Positions 33,743 to 44,504 of a stretch of DNA of 64,000 nucleotides are shown one piece after another (position 1 is the first letter of the stretch; every line of letters begins with the position of its first letter). Below the pieces are notes generated by a model that saw only the letters and a program-made list of their open reading frames with translations, was not told the origin of the DNA and ran no database searches. The translations under genes were made by a program, and so were the position numbers. This stretch comes from Cladopsammia gracilis (taxonomy: Eukaryota; Cnidaria; Anthozoa; Scleractinia; Dendrophylliidae), in assembly GCA_022457155.1 (NCBI GenBank), contig JAJGOT010000292.1:32501-96500 (forward strand). The letters are read 5' to 3'.

Positions 33743-33914
33743 TTCTATTTTGATGATAACAGTTTAATTACAGCCACCGATAATACAATTACATTTAGCG
33801 AAGTGATAAGAGGACATCCTATTGTTCGGACGTTAAACTCTACTCGTGCAACCGTGCATCTTGAGCAATCTCAGATTCAACAGTTCCTTGATGACCTTCC
33901 TGCCTCCATCAAAG
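33743..33914 (+). CDS. Orphan internal coding exon of an unidentified host gene
   Basis: A strong polypyrimidine tract and acceptor (TTTCTTCCTGTTTCAG) precede 33743, and a consensus donor (AAAG/GTAAGC) follows 33914. The 172-bp interval is open only in the first frame, encoding FYFDDNSLITATDNTITFSE, then VIRGHPIVRTLNS and HLEQSQIQQFLDDLPASIK. The other two frames have early stops. Sequence complexity and codon composition look like a normal protein, unlike the surrounding repeats. I do not recognise the family. Other exons of the gene were not found here, which is expected if introns are long. The exon would carry one base over to the next (phase 1 at its 3' end). Confidence 0.6.
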
Positions 33915-33952
33915 GTAAGCGTGTGAAGTAAAATTAGTTTGTTCAGATTACA

Positions 33953-34172
33953 ATGTACAATAATGGATACTTGGTAGCCTGCAGTGTACAATAATGGATA
34001 CTTGGTAGCCTGCAGTGTACAATAATGGATACTTGGTAGCTTGCAGTGTACAATAATGGATACTTGGTAGCCTGCAGTGTACAATAATGGATACTTGGTA
34101 GCCTGCAGTGTACAATAATGGATACTTGGTAGCCTGCAGTGTACAATAATGAATACTTGGTAGCCTGCAGTG
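33953..34172. repeat. 31-bp minisatellite, 7 copies
   Basis: The unit TGTACAATAATGGATACTTG plus GTAGCCTGCAG repeats seven times with almost no change. It begins about 40 bp after the splice donor at 33915, so it lies at the start of the intron. Minus-strand frames of 104-146 codons across it are artefacts. Confidence 0.95.
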
Positions 34173-34649
34173 CAGGTGGTTTTTGTTTTGGTGGGTGAGT
34201 GCTGATTTGAGTGTTTGGTCTCCATTTTGGTTTTGCACAATGTCGGGGATGGCCTTGGTCACATCTTTTGACTCGCCTCAGTCTGCACTCGTTCGCCCCC
34301 CAAATACGCCAGCTTTGCAGGTTAGATACTTGAAAGAAACTTTTTTGGGTTGAATGTCTGTACATTAATGCATGTATGAGCAATATTGTTTTATCTTACT
34401 TATAATGTTGTGCTTAATGTAGCATGTTATTAAGGTGGATAGAATTACATCTCAATTTGAATGAAATTAAGGAAGGGATTGAAGAAAGTAAATTATTTTT
34501 GAAACAGCAACAAACGGTTGATACCCACACGAGAGCACCCCAGGTTGATGGCGGACTGTTTTGATGTCCATCTACTGATTATAATCTTCATATTCCAATT
34601 TTAAAACTTCATTAAATCTAATTTCACAAATCTTGTCACGCCTTTTTCT

Positions 34650-35230
34650 AACCTGCGAATATGCACAAGCGTTATGAACGGGTTATCGGTAACGGTGGCT
34701 AATTCACTCACTCACTCTCTCGCTCGCTTGTTCCATCACTCAGCTGTAAACTTTGTGGCGTAATGCTTTGTTACGAATGCGTTTTGTAACAAGAACAGCG
34801 GGAATCCAGCGATAACAATACCATTAACTAATTTGTTGTAAACAAATATAAACAACAATAAGCTTAAAGATGTTTCGCATTTGGAGTCTTTAAAATGCCA
34901 CATTAAAATTGATCTAAAAGGATTTTTCAACCGAGACATGCGTTTTGATGCGTATCTTCCTACGCTACCTATGTATCGAGTGGTTTGAGCTTTAGGCTTT
35001 ATAGTGCCGGGAATGACAGTCGAAAGGAGCGAGTTCAAGTCACGCTCAGGATCCTTTTTTTTAAGGACTGGACATTATGAAAGTGATGTACTGTTTTTTC
35101 TTTTGCATTCGTCAAAAATCCCTACGTTTAATTTTAAAAAAATATAATTATTGAACCTTGTCAGTGTGAAAACATAAGCTTACCGCAATATTGCGTTACG
35201 CGTTAGCATTTCTTATTCACGGGTTGGCTC
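34650..35230 (+). mobile_element. TIR element with tRNA-like core, copy 2
   Basis: This is the inverted counterpart of 17264-17887: AACCTGCGAAT at 34650-34660, ATTCACGGGTT ending at 35225 and then GGCTCT. It includes the GAACGGGTTATCGGTAACGG and TTACGAATGCGTTTTGTAAC words and a tRNA-like block. Divergence between copies is roughly 15-20 percent by eye. Confidence 0.8.
34968..35062 (+). ncRNA. tRNA-like Pol III block with T-run
   Basis: GTATCGAGTGGTTTGAGC resembles an A box and GAGCGAGTTCAAGTCACGCTC a B box/T-arm with a paired stem. A run of eight Ts follows at about 35055. It is homologous to the block at 17470-17552. It is not a functional tRNA. Confidence 0.5.
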
Positions 35231-35254
35231 TTTTAATAGGAGCCTTTTTTCCTC

Positions 35255-35255
35255 T

Positions 35256-35316
<61 letters not shown>
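35255..35316. repeat. (CA)n(TA)n microsatellite
   Basis: Seven or eight CA dinucleotides lead into about 22 TA dinucleotides, immediately before an inverted repeat derived from PLE ends. Confidence 0.97.
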
Positions 35317-35321
<5 letters not shown>

Positions 35322-35505
35322 ATTGTAAAGGTCAAGAAACCAACTTCATATAGGTCTTTAGCTGTATTTGCTCTACGTTGCGGCCGTCGCGGCCTTCCTC
35401 AGGAGCGTACACTAGTTTGAGGAAGGCTGCGACGGCCGAAACGTAGAGCAAATACAGCTAAAGAACTATATGAAGTTGGTTTCTTGACCTTTACAATTAG
35501 TTTAT
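35317..35505. repeat. Inverted repeat made of two PLE-type terminal sequences
   Basis: The arms (about 35317-35393 and 35418-35505) pair through AATTGTAAAGGTCAAGAAAC, GCTGTATTTGCTCTACG and GCGGCC/GGCCGAAACG. Each arm carries the GGAAGGC...GCCGAAACG hairpin characteristic of PLE terminal repeats with hammerhead-like cores. This suggests two ends facing each other. Confidence 0.8.
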
Positions 35506-35667
35506 TTCAACATTATTCAAGTTTCCACGATTGCTTCCAGTGATCCTTCATTTTAGGACTTTGTGGTTGGCATTGTTTGTTGACTTCTCTACAATTCAAG
35601 TATATATATATATAGATAAGTATAATAAAAAACGATGGGGCGAACTTCTTACTGGTCCTGACTGGTT

Positions 35668-35696
35668 TTAACGTTTCGGCCTTCGGCCTTCTTCAG
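35668..35696 (-). ncRNA. Hammerhead-like hairpin in PLE terminal repeat
   Basis: On the minus strand CTGAAGA, a GGCC/GGCC stem with a GAA loop, and GAAACG follow each other. This is the order of a hammerhead core (CUGAUGA, stem II, GAAA) with one change. PLEs are known to carry hammerhead ribozymes in their terminal repeats. Activity of this copy is unproven. Confidence 0.45.
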
Positions 35697-36078
35697 AAAT
35701 TACTAAGAATTTAAAACTAAAAACTAAAAACTATGTACAATGATTAAGTTATACAAGTTGTGACTTATATACATTAAGCTACAAAAACAAAGGAAAACGA
35801 GGTTACGTAACATAACAAAAGAACTAAATAACAAAGAAAAATTTAACACTAAAAATAACATACATGATGTGATAAAAACCTTAATTAATGATTGAAACAA
35901 AGAAAACTCCCTATCGAGGGCCCCCGAATAATCATATAGGTCACTTTCGGAATGACAGGACCAGCACGTCTTACCAAGTGCCCCCGACAGAACGTTGAAA
36001 CACAAAACAACTACAAACAATACAAAGAATAAAACAAGGAAAAGAAAAAGACAATCCTATTATTGCAAGATACGTGCG

Positions 36079-36615
36079 TTAATTATTGTAGTTAATGCGG
36101 TTTTTTGATCTAAATTCACGTCTCTTGTTAAGGCCATGCGGATTGAGCGTAAACAATTGGGTTGTCCAATAAGCCTCCCTAGTGAGCAACAATTGGTCAA
36201 GGTGAAATGTATTTTGAAATGATCTAATTTGTTCGATAAGAATAAAGCTAATTTGTGAAATATCATGTTCAGAACTATTAAAATGTACCGCCAATTCACA
36301 AGTTCTCCTATTATTGAGCATGCTAGATTTGTGGTTTCTGAAACGGACTTTAAATTCGGTGGATGTAGAACCTACATACTGCAAATTGCATTTATTGCAG
36401 GTGGCCAAATAAATCACATTTTTGGACGAACATGACAAACTTTGGCGAATAGAATAATAACGACCTGTGGCAGAACTCTGGAATTTCGAATCTTGAAGTA
36501 AAAATCTTTTGCAAAGGTCGCATCTTTTACCACATTTAAAGCAACCCCCCTCTTCTTCATTAAAATTTTCATCCGTAACAGACCGAAATTTAGATGGTGC
36601 TAAAATTCTTTTCAT
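36079..36615 (-). CDS. PLE GIY-YIG endonuclease domain protein (partial)
   Basis: This is a 178-codon intact frame. A cysteine-rich segment, GGCFKCGKRCDLCKRFL, precedes NVIYLATCNKCNLQYVGSTS and the EFKVRFRNHKSSM block, which correspond to the GIY and YVG/YIG strands and the catalytic Arg/His region of Penelope-type GIY-YIG nucleases. The C-terminal LLTREAYWTTQLFTLNPHGL block completes the domain. This nuclease nicks target DNA during PLE transposition. The frame starts within the original polyprotein, so the ATG at 36615 is only an internal Met. The RT module is lost, so the element cannot move itself. Confidence 0.85.
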   Translation of the reverse strand: MKRILAPSKFRSVTDENFNEEEGGCFKCGKRCDLCKRFLLQDSKFQSSATGRYYSIRQSLSCSSKNVIYLATCNKCNLQYVGSTSTEFKVRFRNHKSSMLNNRRTCELAVHFNSSEHDISQISFILIEQIRSFQNTFHLDQLLLTREAYWTTQLFTLNPHGLNKRREFRSKNRINYNN

Positions 36616-36784
36616 TGAAGAATTCCAGTTTTAAGTGCATTTTTCACTGTTTGAAGAACCCGTAGTGCCAAAAGTATGACAAAACTCACCGCGTTGCGTT
36701 ACCTGTTACGTCATTTTCATGGTCTATACTCTCATCGACCATAGAAATGAGCCAATCAGCGCGCGGGAATTCACACAGTTATTG

Positions 36785-37010
36785 TAAAATTGTATTTATC
36801 CTGTTCCAGGTGTTTAGATAGTGGGGAGCGAAGGATAGGTGACGCTCATTCACATGCCGTACATTTGCATTTATTCTGTTCCAGGCGTTCAGATAGTGGG
36901 AAGTGAAGGATAGGTGACACTCATTCGCATGCCGTACATTGTATTTAGCTTGTTCCAGGCGTTCATACAGTGAGGAACAAAGGATAGGCGGCGCCAAAGG
37001 AAAAATATTC
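36785..37010. repeat. 75-bp satellite array, short copy
   Basis: About three units of the GTTCCAGGCGTTCAGATAGT / GAAGGATAGGTGACGCTCAT / CCGTACATTTGTATTTA family, identical in type to 38081-39098 and 46991-48283. It is followed directly by the shared tail. Confidence 0.92.
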
Positions 37011-38080
37011 CCCGCTCATTCGCTCGCCGGTTTTTAGCTCCCCCTGGCCCCACAATCGTAATGCCTGGAATACGCCATACCCTGAGGAACCATTGCATTC
37101 AACGTAACGATCCACTTTATCAACCGTTAATGAAAAGGTGCGCGTTAATCACAAAATCATAATATTGGAAAACGTTTGGACTAAAAACTGGGCAAGTTGC
37201 ATCATTTACAGGGCTTGAAAAAACTGAAATTTAATCTAATCTAATACTATAATTCACAATGGTTTCCCATCACTGTGAATGTAAATATGAAAAAAAAAGC
37301 ATAGACTTGTGTACAAACTTTCGTTTGGGCAAGCAAGTATTGAGTTTTACTTGCCCGGACAAGATTTTATAAATCGTTATTTCAGCTTAGTTCACGAGCA
37401 GCATCTCCATATCGTTGCCCATCGGGCAAGTGAATGGGAAAAGTTACTTGCCCAACACAAAAATCTACGTGTCCCGGACAATCGGTTGGAACTTTTTTCG
37501 AGCCCCGCATTTACCCATTTTGTCGACGTTCATGACCGTTGAAAAACTTCCTAAACGTTCTACCGAATTTGTGTTGTTTTAAATGAGCGTATTGGGGGGA
37601 GTCAAAAAGCGACAGAGCCGAATACGCAGAATATAATTTCTTCCAACTTTGTCAATATACTGCACTATTGAAGTCTCAAAATTGCAATTATAGATTTGTA
37701 TGACGATTCAACTGTTCGGGCAAAAAAAAAAAGGCAAAGCCGAAGTTAACTTGTGCTGATCAAAAGTGAAATTCTTTTCAGTCATGAGCTGTCATACGCA
37801 TAATCAGAATTTTGTTTTGCTAGAAAAGATTTCGCTATAAATTGCCCATGGAAACAACACAAACTCGATAGAACACTACATGTTTATGAAGTTTTTCCAA
37901 GTCATGAACGTCACCAAAATGGGTAAATGATGCAACTTGCCAACTTTTTAACCCAAAACATTTTTCCGAGTTATAGTTACTGTAGCAGTGTCATGTTTAT
38001 GAAGGGTAAATAATGCAACTTGCCAACTTTTTAATCCAAACAATTTTTAGAATTACAGTGACATAGGAAGGATAGATAGT
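37011..38080. repeat. Shared tail of the 75-bp array element, copy 1
   Basis: It starts GCTCGCCGGTTTTTAGCTCC, passes CACAATCGTAATGCCTGG and GATCCACTTTATCAACC, and ends with AATGCAACTTGCCAACTTTT. The same order occurs after the arrays at 39099-39900 and 48284-49065 and in part at 39995-40100. One internal part (37200-37520) is unique to this copy. Confidence 0.85.
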
Positions 38081-39098
38081 TCAGATAGTGGGGAGCGAAG
38101 GATAGGTGACGCTCATTAACACGCCGTACATTTGTATTTAGTCTGTTCCAGGCGTTCAGATAGTGGGGAGTGAAGGATAGGTGACGCTCATTCACACGCC
38201 GTACATTTGTATTTAGCCTGTTCCAGGCGTTCAGATAGTGGGGAGTGAAGGATAGGTGACGCTCATTCACACGCCGTACATTTGTATTTAGTCTGTTCCA
38301 GGTGTTCAGATAGTGGGGAGTGAAGGATAGGTGACACTCATTCACACTCCGTACATTTGTATTTAGTCTGTTCCAGGCGTTCAGATAATGGGGAGTGAAG
38401 GATAGGTGACGCTCATTCGCACGCCGTACATTTGTATTTAGTCTGTTCCAGGCGTTCAGATAGTGGGGAGTGAAGGATAGGTGACGCTCATTCACACGCC
38501 GTACATTTGTATTTAGCCTGTTCCAGGCGTTCAGATAGTGGGGAGTGAAGGATAGGTGACACTCATTCACACACCGTACATTTGTATTTAGTCTGTTCCA
38601 GGCGTTCGGATAGTGGGGAGCAAAGTATAGGTGACGCTCATGCGCACGCCGTACATTTGTATTTATCCTGTTCCAGGTGTTCAGATAGTGGGGAGTGAAG
38701 GATAGGTGACGTTCATTCGCACGCCGTACATTTGTATTTAGTCAGTTGCAGGTGTTCAGATAGTGGGGAGTGAAGGATAGGTGACGCTCATTCACACGCC
38801 GTACATTTGTATTTAGTCTGTTCCAGGTGTTCAGATAGTGGGGAGTGAAGGATAGGTGACACTCATTCACACACCGTACATTTGTATTTAGTCTGTTCCA
38901 GGCGTTCGGATAGTGGGGAGCAAAGTATAGGTGACGCTCATGCGCACGCCGTACATTTGTATTTATCCTGTTCCAGGTGTTCAGATAGTGGGGAGTGAAG
39001 GATAGGTGACGTTCATTCGCACGCCGTACATTTGTATTTAGTCAGTTGCAGGTGTTCAGATAGTGGGGAGTGAAGGATAGGTGACGCTCATTTGCTCG
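38081..39098. repeat. 75-bp satellite array, about 13 copies
   Basis: The GATAGGTGAC word recurs at exact 75-bp steps (38101, 38176, 38251 and so on). A two- to four-unit block around 38590-38810 is repeated at 38890-39095. The 179-codon minus-strand frame is a 25-residue repeat artefact. Confidence 0.96.
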
Positions 39099-39900
39099 CC
39101 GGTTTTTACAATGTAGCTTCCCGTGGCCCCACAATCGTGCGTAATGCCTGGAATAGGCCATACCATGAGCCATTGTATTCAACGTAGCGATCCACTTTAT
39201 CAATTGTTAAGGTGAAAATAGGAAAAGGTGAAAAGGCGCGCGTTAATCACGAAATCATAATATTGGAAAACGTTTGGGCTAAAAACTCGGCAAGCTGCGT
39301 CATTTTCCGATTTTGTTGTCTTTCATGACCGTTGAAAAAATTTCCTAAACGATTTATCGAATTTGTGTTGTTATAAATAAGGGTATTGGGCGGAGTCACA
39401 AAGCGATAGTGCAGAATACGCAGAATATAATTTCTTCCAACGCTGTCAATATACTGCACTATTGAAGTCTTAAAATTGCAATTATAGATTTGTATCACGA
39501 TTCAACTGTTGCTCGGGCAAAAAGAAGGCAAAACTGAAATTTTCCGTTTTGTACGCGTAATCAGATTTTTTTTGTTTCTCTAAAAAGAGGATTTTGCTAT
39601 AAGTTGCTTATCGAAACAACACAAATTTTATAGAAAATTACATGTTTATAATTTTTTTCAAAGTTATGAACATTACCAAAATGGGTAAATAATGCAACTT
39701 GCCAACTTTTTAACTTGTCAGTTCAGTTTTTACCAAAACGTAATAGGACAATTCTTAGTGTTGAGGCCTTTTGCTCAAACAGATAAATACAGAATAAGTT
39801 TCTAAAACAATAACCAGTCTCTGTGCCAAAATAGCGCTTTTTTATTTGTGAGTTTCGTTGTTGATCGGGTCTTCAGCTGGCTTAACGTGTCTTCTCTGGC
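39099..39900. repeat. Shared tail of the 75-bp array element, copy 2
   Basis: Co-linear with 37011-38080 and 48284-49065. It ends with CAATAACCAGTCTCTGTGCC and GTTGTTGATCGGGTCT before a short new array piece at 39905. Confidence 0.85.
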
Positions 39901-39904
39901 AGAA

Positions 39905-40130
39905 AAAACAACACTGTATTTAGCCTGGTCCAGAAGTTCAGGTAGTGGGGAGCGAAGGATAGGCAAGCCGCGACGCCAAAGGAAAAATATTCCTGCTCAT
40001 CCACGCGCCGGTTTTTAGCTCCCTTCGGCCTCACAATCGTAACGCCTGGAATAGGCCATACGGTATTCGCAACGATCCACTTCACCAACTTTATAAACTT
40101 TTTTCAAGTTGCAATTCATTCGGAAACAGT
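39905..40130. repeat. Partial third copy of the array-tail unit
   Basis: One 75-bp unit (39910-39965) is followed by GCGCCGGTTTTTAGCTCCCT and CGCCTGGAATAGGCCATACG, then cut off at the start of the 102-bp satellite. Confidence 0.85.
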
Positions 40131-41105
40131 CCGTCAATGACTAGAGACACTCATCGACAGTTGTGTTACATCAGTGTGTTAACGATCAATAAAGTGGATC
40201 ATTGTGTTGAATACAGTGTTGTTATAAACAGTCCGTCAATGACTAGAGACACTCATCGACAGTTGTGTTACACCAGTGTGTTAACATTCGATAAAGTGGA
40301 TCATTGTGTTGAATACAGTGTTGTTATAAACAGTCCGTCAATGACTAGAGACACTCATCGACAGTTGTGTTACACCAGTGTGTTAACGTTCGATAAAGTG
40401 GATCATTGTGTTGAATACAGTGTTGTTATAAACAGTCCGTCAATGACTAGAGACACTCATCGACAGTTGTGTTACACCAGTGTGTTAACATTCAATAAAT
40501 TGGATCGTAGTGTGGAATACAGTGTTGTTATAAACAGTCCGTCAATGACTAGAGACACTCATCGACAGTTGTGTTACATCAGTGTGTTAACATTCAATAA
40601 AGTGGATCATTGTGTTGAATACAGTGTTGTTATAAACAGTCCGTCAATGACTAGAGACACTCATCGACAGTTGTGTTACACCAGTGTGTTAACATTCGAT
40701 AAAGTGGATCATTGTGTTGAATACAGTGTTGTTATAAACAGTCCGTCAATGACTAGAGACACTCATCGACAGTTGTGTTACACCAGTGTGTTAACGTTCG
40801 ATAAAGTGGATCATTGTGTTGAATACAGTGTTGTTATAAACAGTCCGTCAATGACTAGAGACACTCATCGACAGTTGTGTTACACCAGTGTGTTAACATT
40901 CAATAAATTGGATCGTAGTGTGGAATACAGTGTTGTTATAAACAGTCCGTCAATGACTAGAGACACTCATCGACAGTTGTGTTACATCAGTGTGTTAACA
41001 TTCAATAAAGTGGATCATTGTGTTGAATACAGTGTTGTTATAAACAGTCCGTCAATGACTAGAGACACTCATCGACAGTTGTGTTACACCAGTGTGTTAA
41101 CATTC
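40131..41105. repeat. 102-bp satellite, about 9.5 copies, with a 408-bp higher-order unit
   Basis: ATGACTAGAGAC recurs every 102 bp from 40137. Variant units (AATTGGATCGTAGTGTGG at copies 4 and 8, ACATCAGTGTG at copies 5 and 9) repeat with a period of four units, i.e. 408 bp. The 331-codon plus-strand frame (34-residue repeat, MTRDTHRQLCYTSVLTF) has no stop because 102 is divisible by three. Confidence 0.96.
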
Positions 41106-42095
41106 ATTCTCAAACTCATTAATAATTCATGATAAGAACACAAAGGAAATCACTACCGTGAAGGAGGTTTTGAAATCGTTTCTTAATTTGCATAGATTTT
41201 GGCGATTTTATTCCTTCGTTTTCTCCGCATTTAACGATCAGTTTGAGAAGCTTTATCAAACACTCGAAACAGTGTTTCATCAGATTTCCAAACACCTTGA
41301 AGTGGTTTAAAAAAACTCGGCTGCGCCTCGTTTTTCCAATCCACTTCTCGGTTTTTGGAAATCTGATGAAACACTGTTCCTCGTGTTTGATATATTACAT
41401 AAAGTGGATCATTGTGTTGAATACAGTGTTGTTATAAACAATCCGTCAATGACTAGAGACACTCATCGACAGTTGTGTTACACCAGTGTGTTAACATTCG
41501 ATAAAGTGGATCATTCTGTTGAATACAGTGTTGTTATAAACAGTCCGTCAATGACTAGAGACACTCATCGACAGTTGTGTTACACCAGTGTGTTAACATT
41601 CATTCTCAAACTCATTAATAATTCATGATGAGAACACAAAGGAAATCACTACCGTGAAGGAGGTTTTGAAATCGTTTCTTAATTTGCATAGATTTTGGCG
41701 ATTTTATTCCTTCGTTTTCTCCGCATTTAACGATCAGTTTGAGAAGCTTTATCAAACACTCGAAACAGTGTTTCATCAGATTTCCAAACACCTTGAAGTG
41801 GTTTAAAAAAACTCGGCTGCGCCTCGTTTTTCCAATCCACTTCTCGGTTTTTGGAAATCTGATGAAACACTGTTCCTCGTGTTTGATATATTACATAAAG
41901 TGGATCATTGTGTTGAATACAGTGTTGTTATAAACAATCCGTCAATGACTAGAGACACTCATCGACAGTTGTGTTACACCAGTGTGTTAACATTCGATAA
42001 AGTGGATCGTTGTGTGGAATACAGTGTTGTTATAAACAGTCCGTCAATGACTGGAGGCACTCATCGACAGTTGTGTTACACCAGTGTGTTAACGT
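41106..42095. repeat. 496-bp tandem duplication containing satellite units and a hairpin
   Basis: 41106-41600 and 41602-42096 are nearly identical. Each has a unique block (TTCTCAAACTCATTAATAAT onward), then a hairpin with about 38-bp arms (CAGTGTTTCATCAGATTTCC and its complement, centres near 41310 and 41806), then 102-bp satellite units. Confidence 0.93.
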
Positions 42096-42340
42096 TCAAT
42101 AAAGTGGATCATTGTGTTGAATACAGTGTTGTTATAAACAGTCCGTCAATGACTAGAGGCACTCATCGACAGTTGTGTTACACCAGTGTGTTAACGTTCA
42201 ATAAAATGGATCAATGTGTTGAATACAGTGTTGTTATAAACAGTCCGTCAATGACGAGAGACACTCATCGACAGTTGTGTTACACCATTGTGTTAACATT
42301 TGATAAAGTGGATCCTTGTGTTGAATACAGTGTTGTTTTA
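42096..42340. repeat. End of the 102-bp satellite, diverged units
   Basis: The last two to three units carry more changes (ATGACTAGAGGC, ATGACGAGAGAC, ACCATTGTGTT), as expected at an array edge. Confidence 0.9.
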
Positions 42341-43227
42341 TCTGCCAGACGTGATAAAGTAATCAACATTTTAGCCCTTGACCAGCCCTTCCTTCGAAGA
42401 AAATTGTGAATTTTGGTTTTGAACGCGAGGAACCCAGTAAAAAGCCGCAGGAATTTTTTTGATTAATTACAGGCTGGTTTTTGAGACGGCAAACAACTTT
42501 GTATTGACGTCTCAAAAGCAGACAAAAGTATCTGAAAATCGTGATACAACTTTGTATTATTCGACTGTGACGTCATTTTACCTTATAAGGAAAAGAGAAC
42601 ACGCAAAATATCCGAGCGTGCTACACAGTAGATTGCCGTGTTACACAGTAGATTGCCGTGTTACACAGTAGATTGCCGTATTAGACCTTAGTGTCCCGGT
42701 TTAAAGACGCAAGCTATTATAAATATAAGAATTTCAGTCGAATAGTAAATTCCTTATTCGATGGTTTAACAGGTAATACTTGCGGATATTTTACTGATTG
42801 CTTGTAAAATATCGGTGCGTATTATCTGTTAAACCATCGAATAAGGTGTATGTATTGACGTCTCAAAAGCAGACAAAGGTTTCTAAGAATCGTAATACTG
42901 ACCGGTATTGTAAGGCGTGGGTACAAGTCCGTACAAGTCTGAATTTTTATGAACAAATGGTTAACAGCGTGCACTAAAGGCAATAGTAAACGCGACTGAG
43001 TGTGTTGTTGAGTTCAACTGAATTACAAGTTTATCGTAACTATTACAATTTTCTCAAATGTGATTGGTTCATAAATCTCTGTATTTTCTTATTTATATGC
43101 AAAGTTGCAGTCGGACAGTTTCATGATCTTATTCAATGCCAGTTTTGCTGTGACAAAATTGTATTAACGCTTTTGATTGATAAAAAGCCTTTATTCAAGT
43201 TATTCTCTTGAATTTCCTCTCAGAAAT
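42341..43227. other. Spacer with a 20-bp triplicate and a hairpin
   Basis: TGTTACACAGTAGATTGCCG is repeated three times near 42615-42678. A hairpin with roughly 43-bp arms (CCTTATTCGATGGTTTAACA and its complement) spans 42752-42846 and looks like a small foldback element. The word TGACGTCTCAAAAGCAGACA occurs at both 42505 and 42856. No gene is seen. Confidence 0.8.
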
Positions 43228-43497
43228 TGTTAGTCCGTGGGCCAGTGGACGAAACCCTCCCCCCCCCCCTCGGGGAATTTTGGGGACATATACCGTTTTG
43301 AAGCATATAGCCCGAGGGTGTTTCAAATCAGGTTGTTCGCACTTCTCAAGTGGAGGCGTTTGGCCGTACGGCCGCATTCTTCATCTGAGGCAAAATACCA
43401 CAGGGTGCTCAAGTCGTTATTTTTGAAAATCACTCTTGAAACCCCGGAAAAGGCACATAAAACTCTAAAATGTGAATGCTAGCGCAATCCGTTATAG

Positions 43498-43953
43498 TTG
43501 AGATGTACACAGGCCAAAATCTCGCATACAAGCACCCATAGGGCATTTCAACACAATTATGCTCGATATACCACAGTCAACCTACTCATTCTTCTCAGTC
43601 TGGAAGACACCCGCCCTGGAGCCAAGGAACTCACATACATTGGTTTTGGTGTCAACCAATCAGGGATCCCTTCCAGTCGGAACGCAGTAGACATCACAAT
43701 TAAGCAAACTATCAACAGGCATGCGAAGTCTCGTTCTGGAATCATAGGATTGAGCAGAAGTGAGTCTGCGTATTATCGCTGGTTCAAAACTAGGCACACC
43801 CGGGCGAGCTATCTGCAAGCCACGAAGGAATTGGTTGATATGGATGACCTAGTATCTACAACGCACAGGGGAGATAAGACCGTCACACAGATTAAAGGTC
43901 AAATGAACCAAAAATTAGACAATTTTTCTTTTAGTCCAATATTGGTGCAATGA
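43498..43953 (+). pseudogene. Fragment of an unannotated cnidarian repeat-family protein
   Basis: The frame has FQHNYARYTTVNLLILLSLE, DTRPGAKELTYIGFG, DITIKQTINRHAKSRSGIIG and a SAYYRWFKTRHTRASYLQA block. The NYAR, EQT/KQTIN and GI-G pattern recalls the middle section of the large zinc-finger/PIN-like proteins numerous in cnidarian genomes, from memory and unverified. The opposite arm carries a diverged antisense copy of the first part (45536-45310). No start signal or full domain is present. Confidence 0.5.
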
Positions 43954-44054
43954 TTTTATGTGGACTATGTGTAATGGGTACCAAATAAACACATTCTGAA
44001 GTTTGAAACGTAGATACCACACAGCTATTAAGACCTTAACAACCTCTAATTTCA

Positions 44055-44504
44055 ATGGACCTGGATATCACACAGCTCTATTATTTTCAGGGTAGGGTCC
44101 ATTGTTGTGTTGTTTGTTCTATTATTTTCTCAGCAAATCAGAGAAGACCTTGTAAGAGCTGCGTGCTGCCTCGAAACGCAGAGATATTGGAAGTTGAAAA
44201 ATGCGACCTTTTGGCCTTCATAATCGTAGAGCGATCGGGAAAATTGTCGAAAGTGACGTCACTGTTGACCACCTCAAAACAGTCAAGCTTTGAAGGAGAA
44301 AACAATAGGCTAGTTCTCACTACGGCTTTTAAGTCACTTGAAGCACACATGGTAGATACTCGTAGTGTGAACTCCTTTCTTAGAACGTATTCTAAGCCTG
44401 AATTTCATTTCAACAGAAGCACTCATCTGATTTATTTAAACGTTTTAAATCTTTTTGTAAAATGCATCAAAGAGCTAAAATTAATATCAGCTGAATGTAA
44501 TTAG
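44055..44504 (+). CDS. Hypothetical frame in the middle of the inverted duplication
   Basis: This is a 149-codon frame in the single-copy middle. It starts with a Cys-containing segment (VHCCVVCSII) that overlaps a small repeat shared with 22510-22590. I recognise no domain, and the repeat overlap makes a true start here doubtful. Confidence 0.2.
   Translation: MDLDITQLYYFQGRVHCCVVCSIIFSANQRRPCKSCVLPRNAEILEVEKCDLLAFIIVERSGKLSKVTSLLTTSKQSSFEGENNRLVLTTAFKSLEAHMVDTRSVNSFLRTYSKPEFHFNRSTHLIYLNVLNLFVKCIKELKLISAECN

Larger units (their letters stand above)
35610..36640 (-). mobile_element. Penelope-like element remnant (PLE-3), 5' truncated
   Basis: On the minus strand a GIY-YIG reading frame (36615-36079) is followed by a 3' region ending with the CTGAAGAAGGCC...GAAACG hairpin (35668-35696) and a short TA microsatellite at 35600-35615. 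The reverse transcriptase part is missing upstream. Confidence 0.8.

Noticed and set aside
33833..34383. Minus-strand frames of 104-146 codons
   Set aside because: Mostly the 31-bp minisatellite translated in its 93-bp super-period.
38031..38570. Repeat protein with 25-residue units (also 47317-48318)
   Set aside because: Frame of the 75-bp satellite; interrupted wherever the array has an indel.
36785..39098. CRISPR-like regularity of the 75-bp repeats
   Set aside because: Units are contiguous with no unique spacers, there are no cas genes, and the DNA is eukaryotic.
40137..41132. 331-codon protein of ten 34-residue repeats
   Set aside because: It exactly follows the 102-bp DNA satellite, and changes between units are not biased to silent positions; the same frame restarts in later satellite copies.
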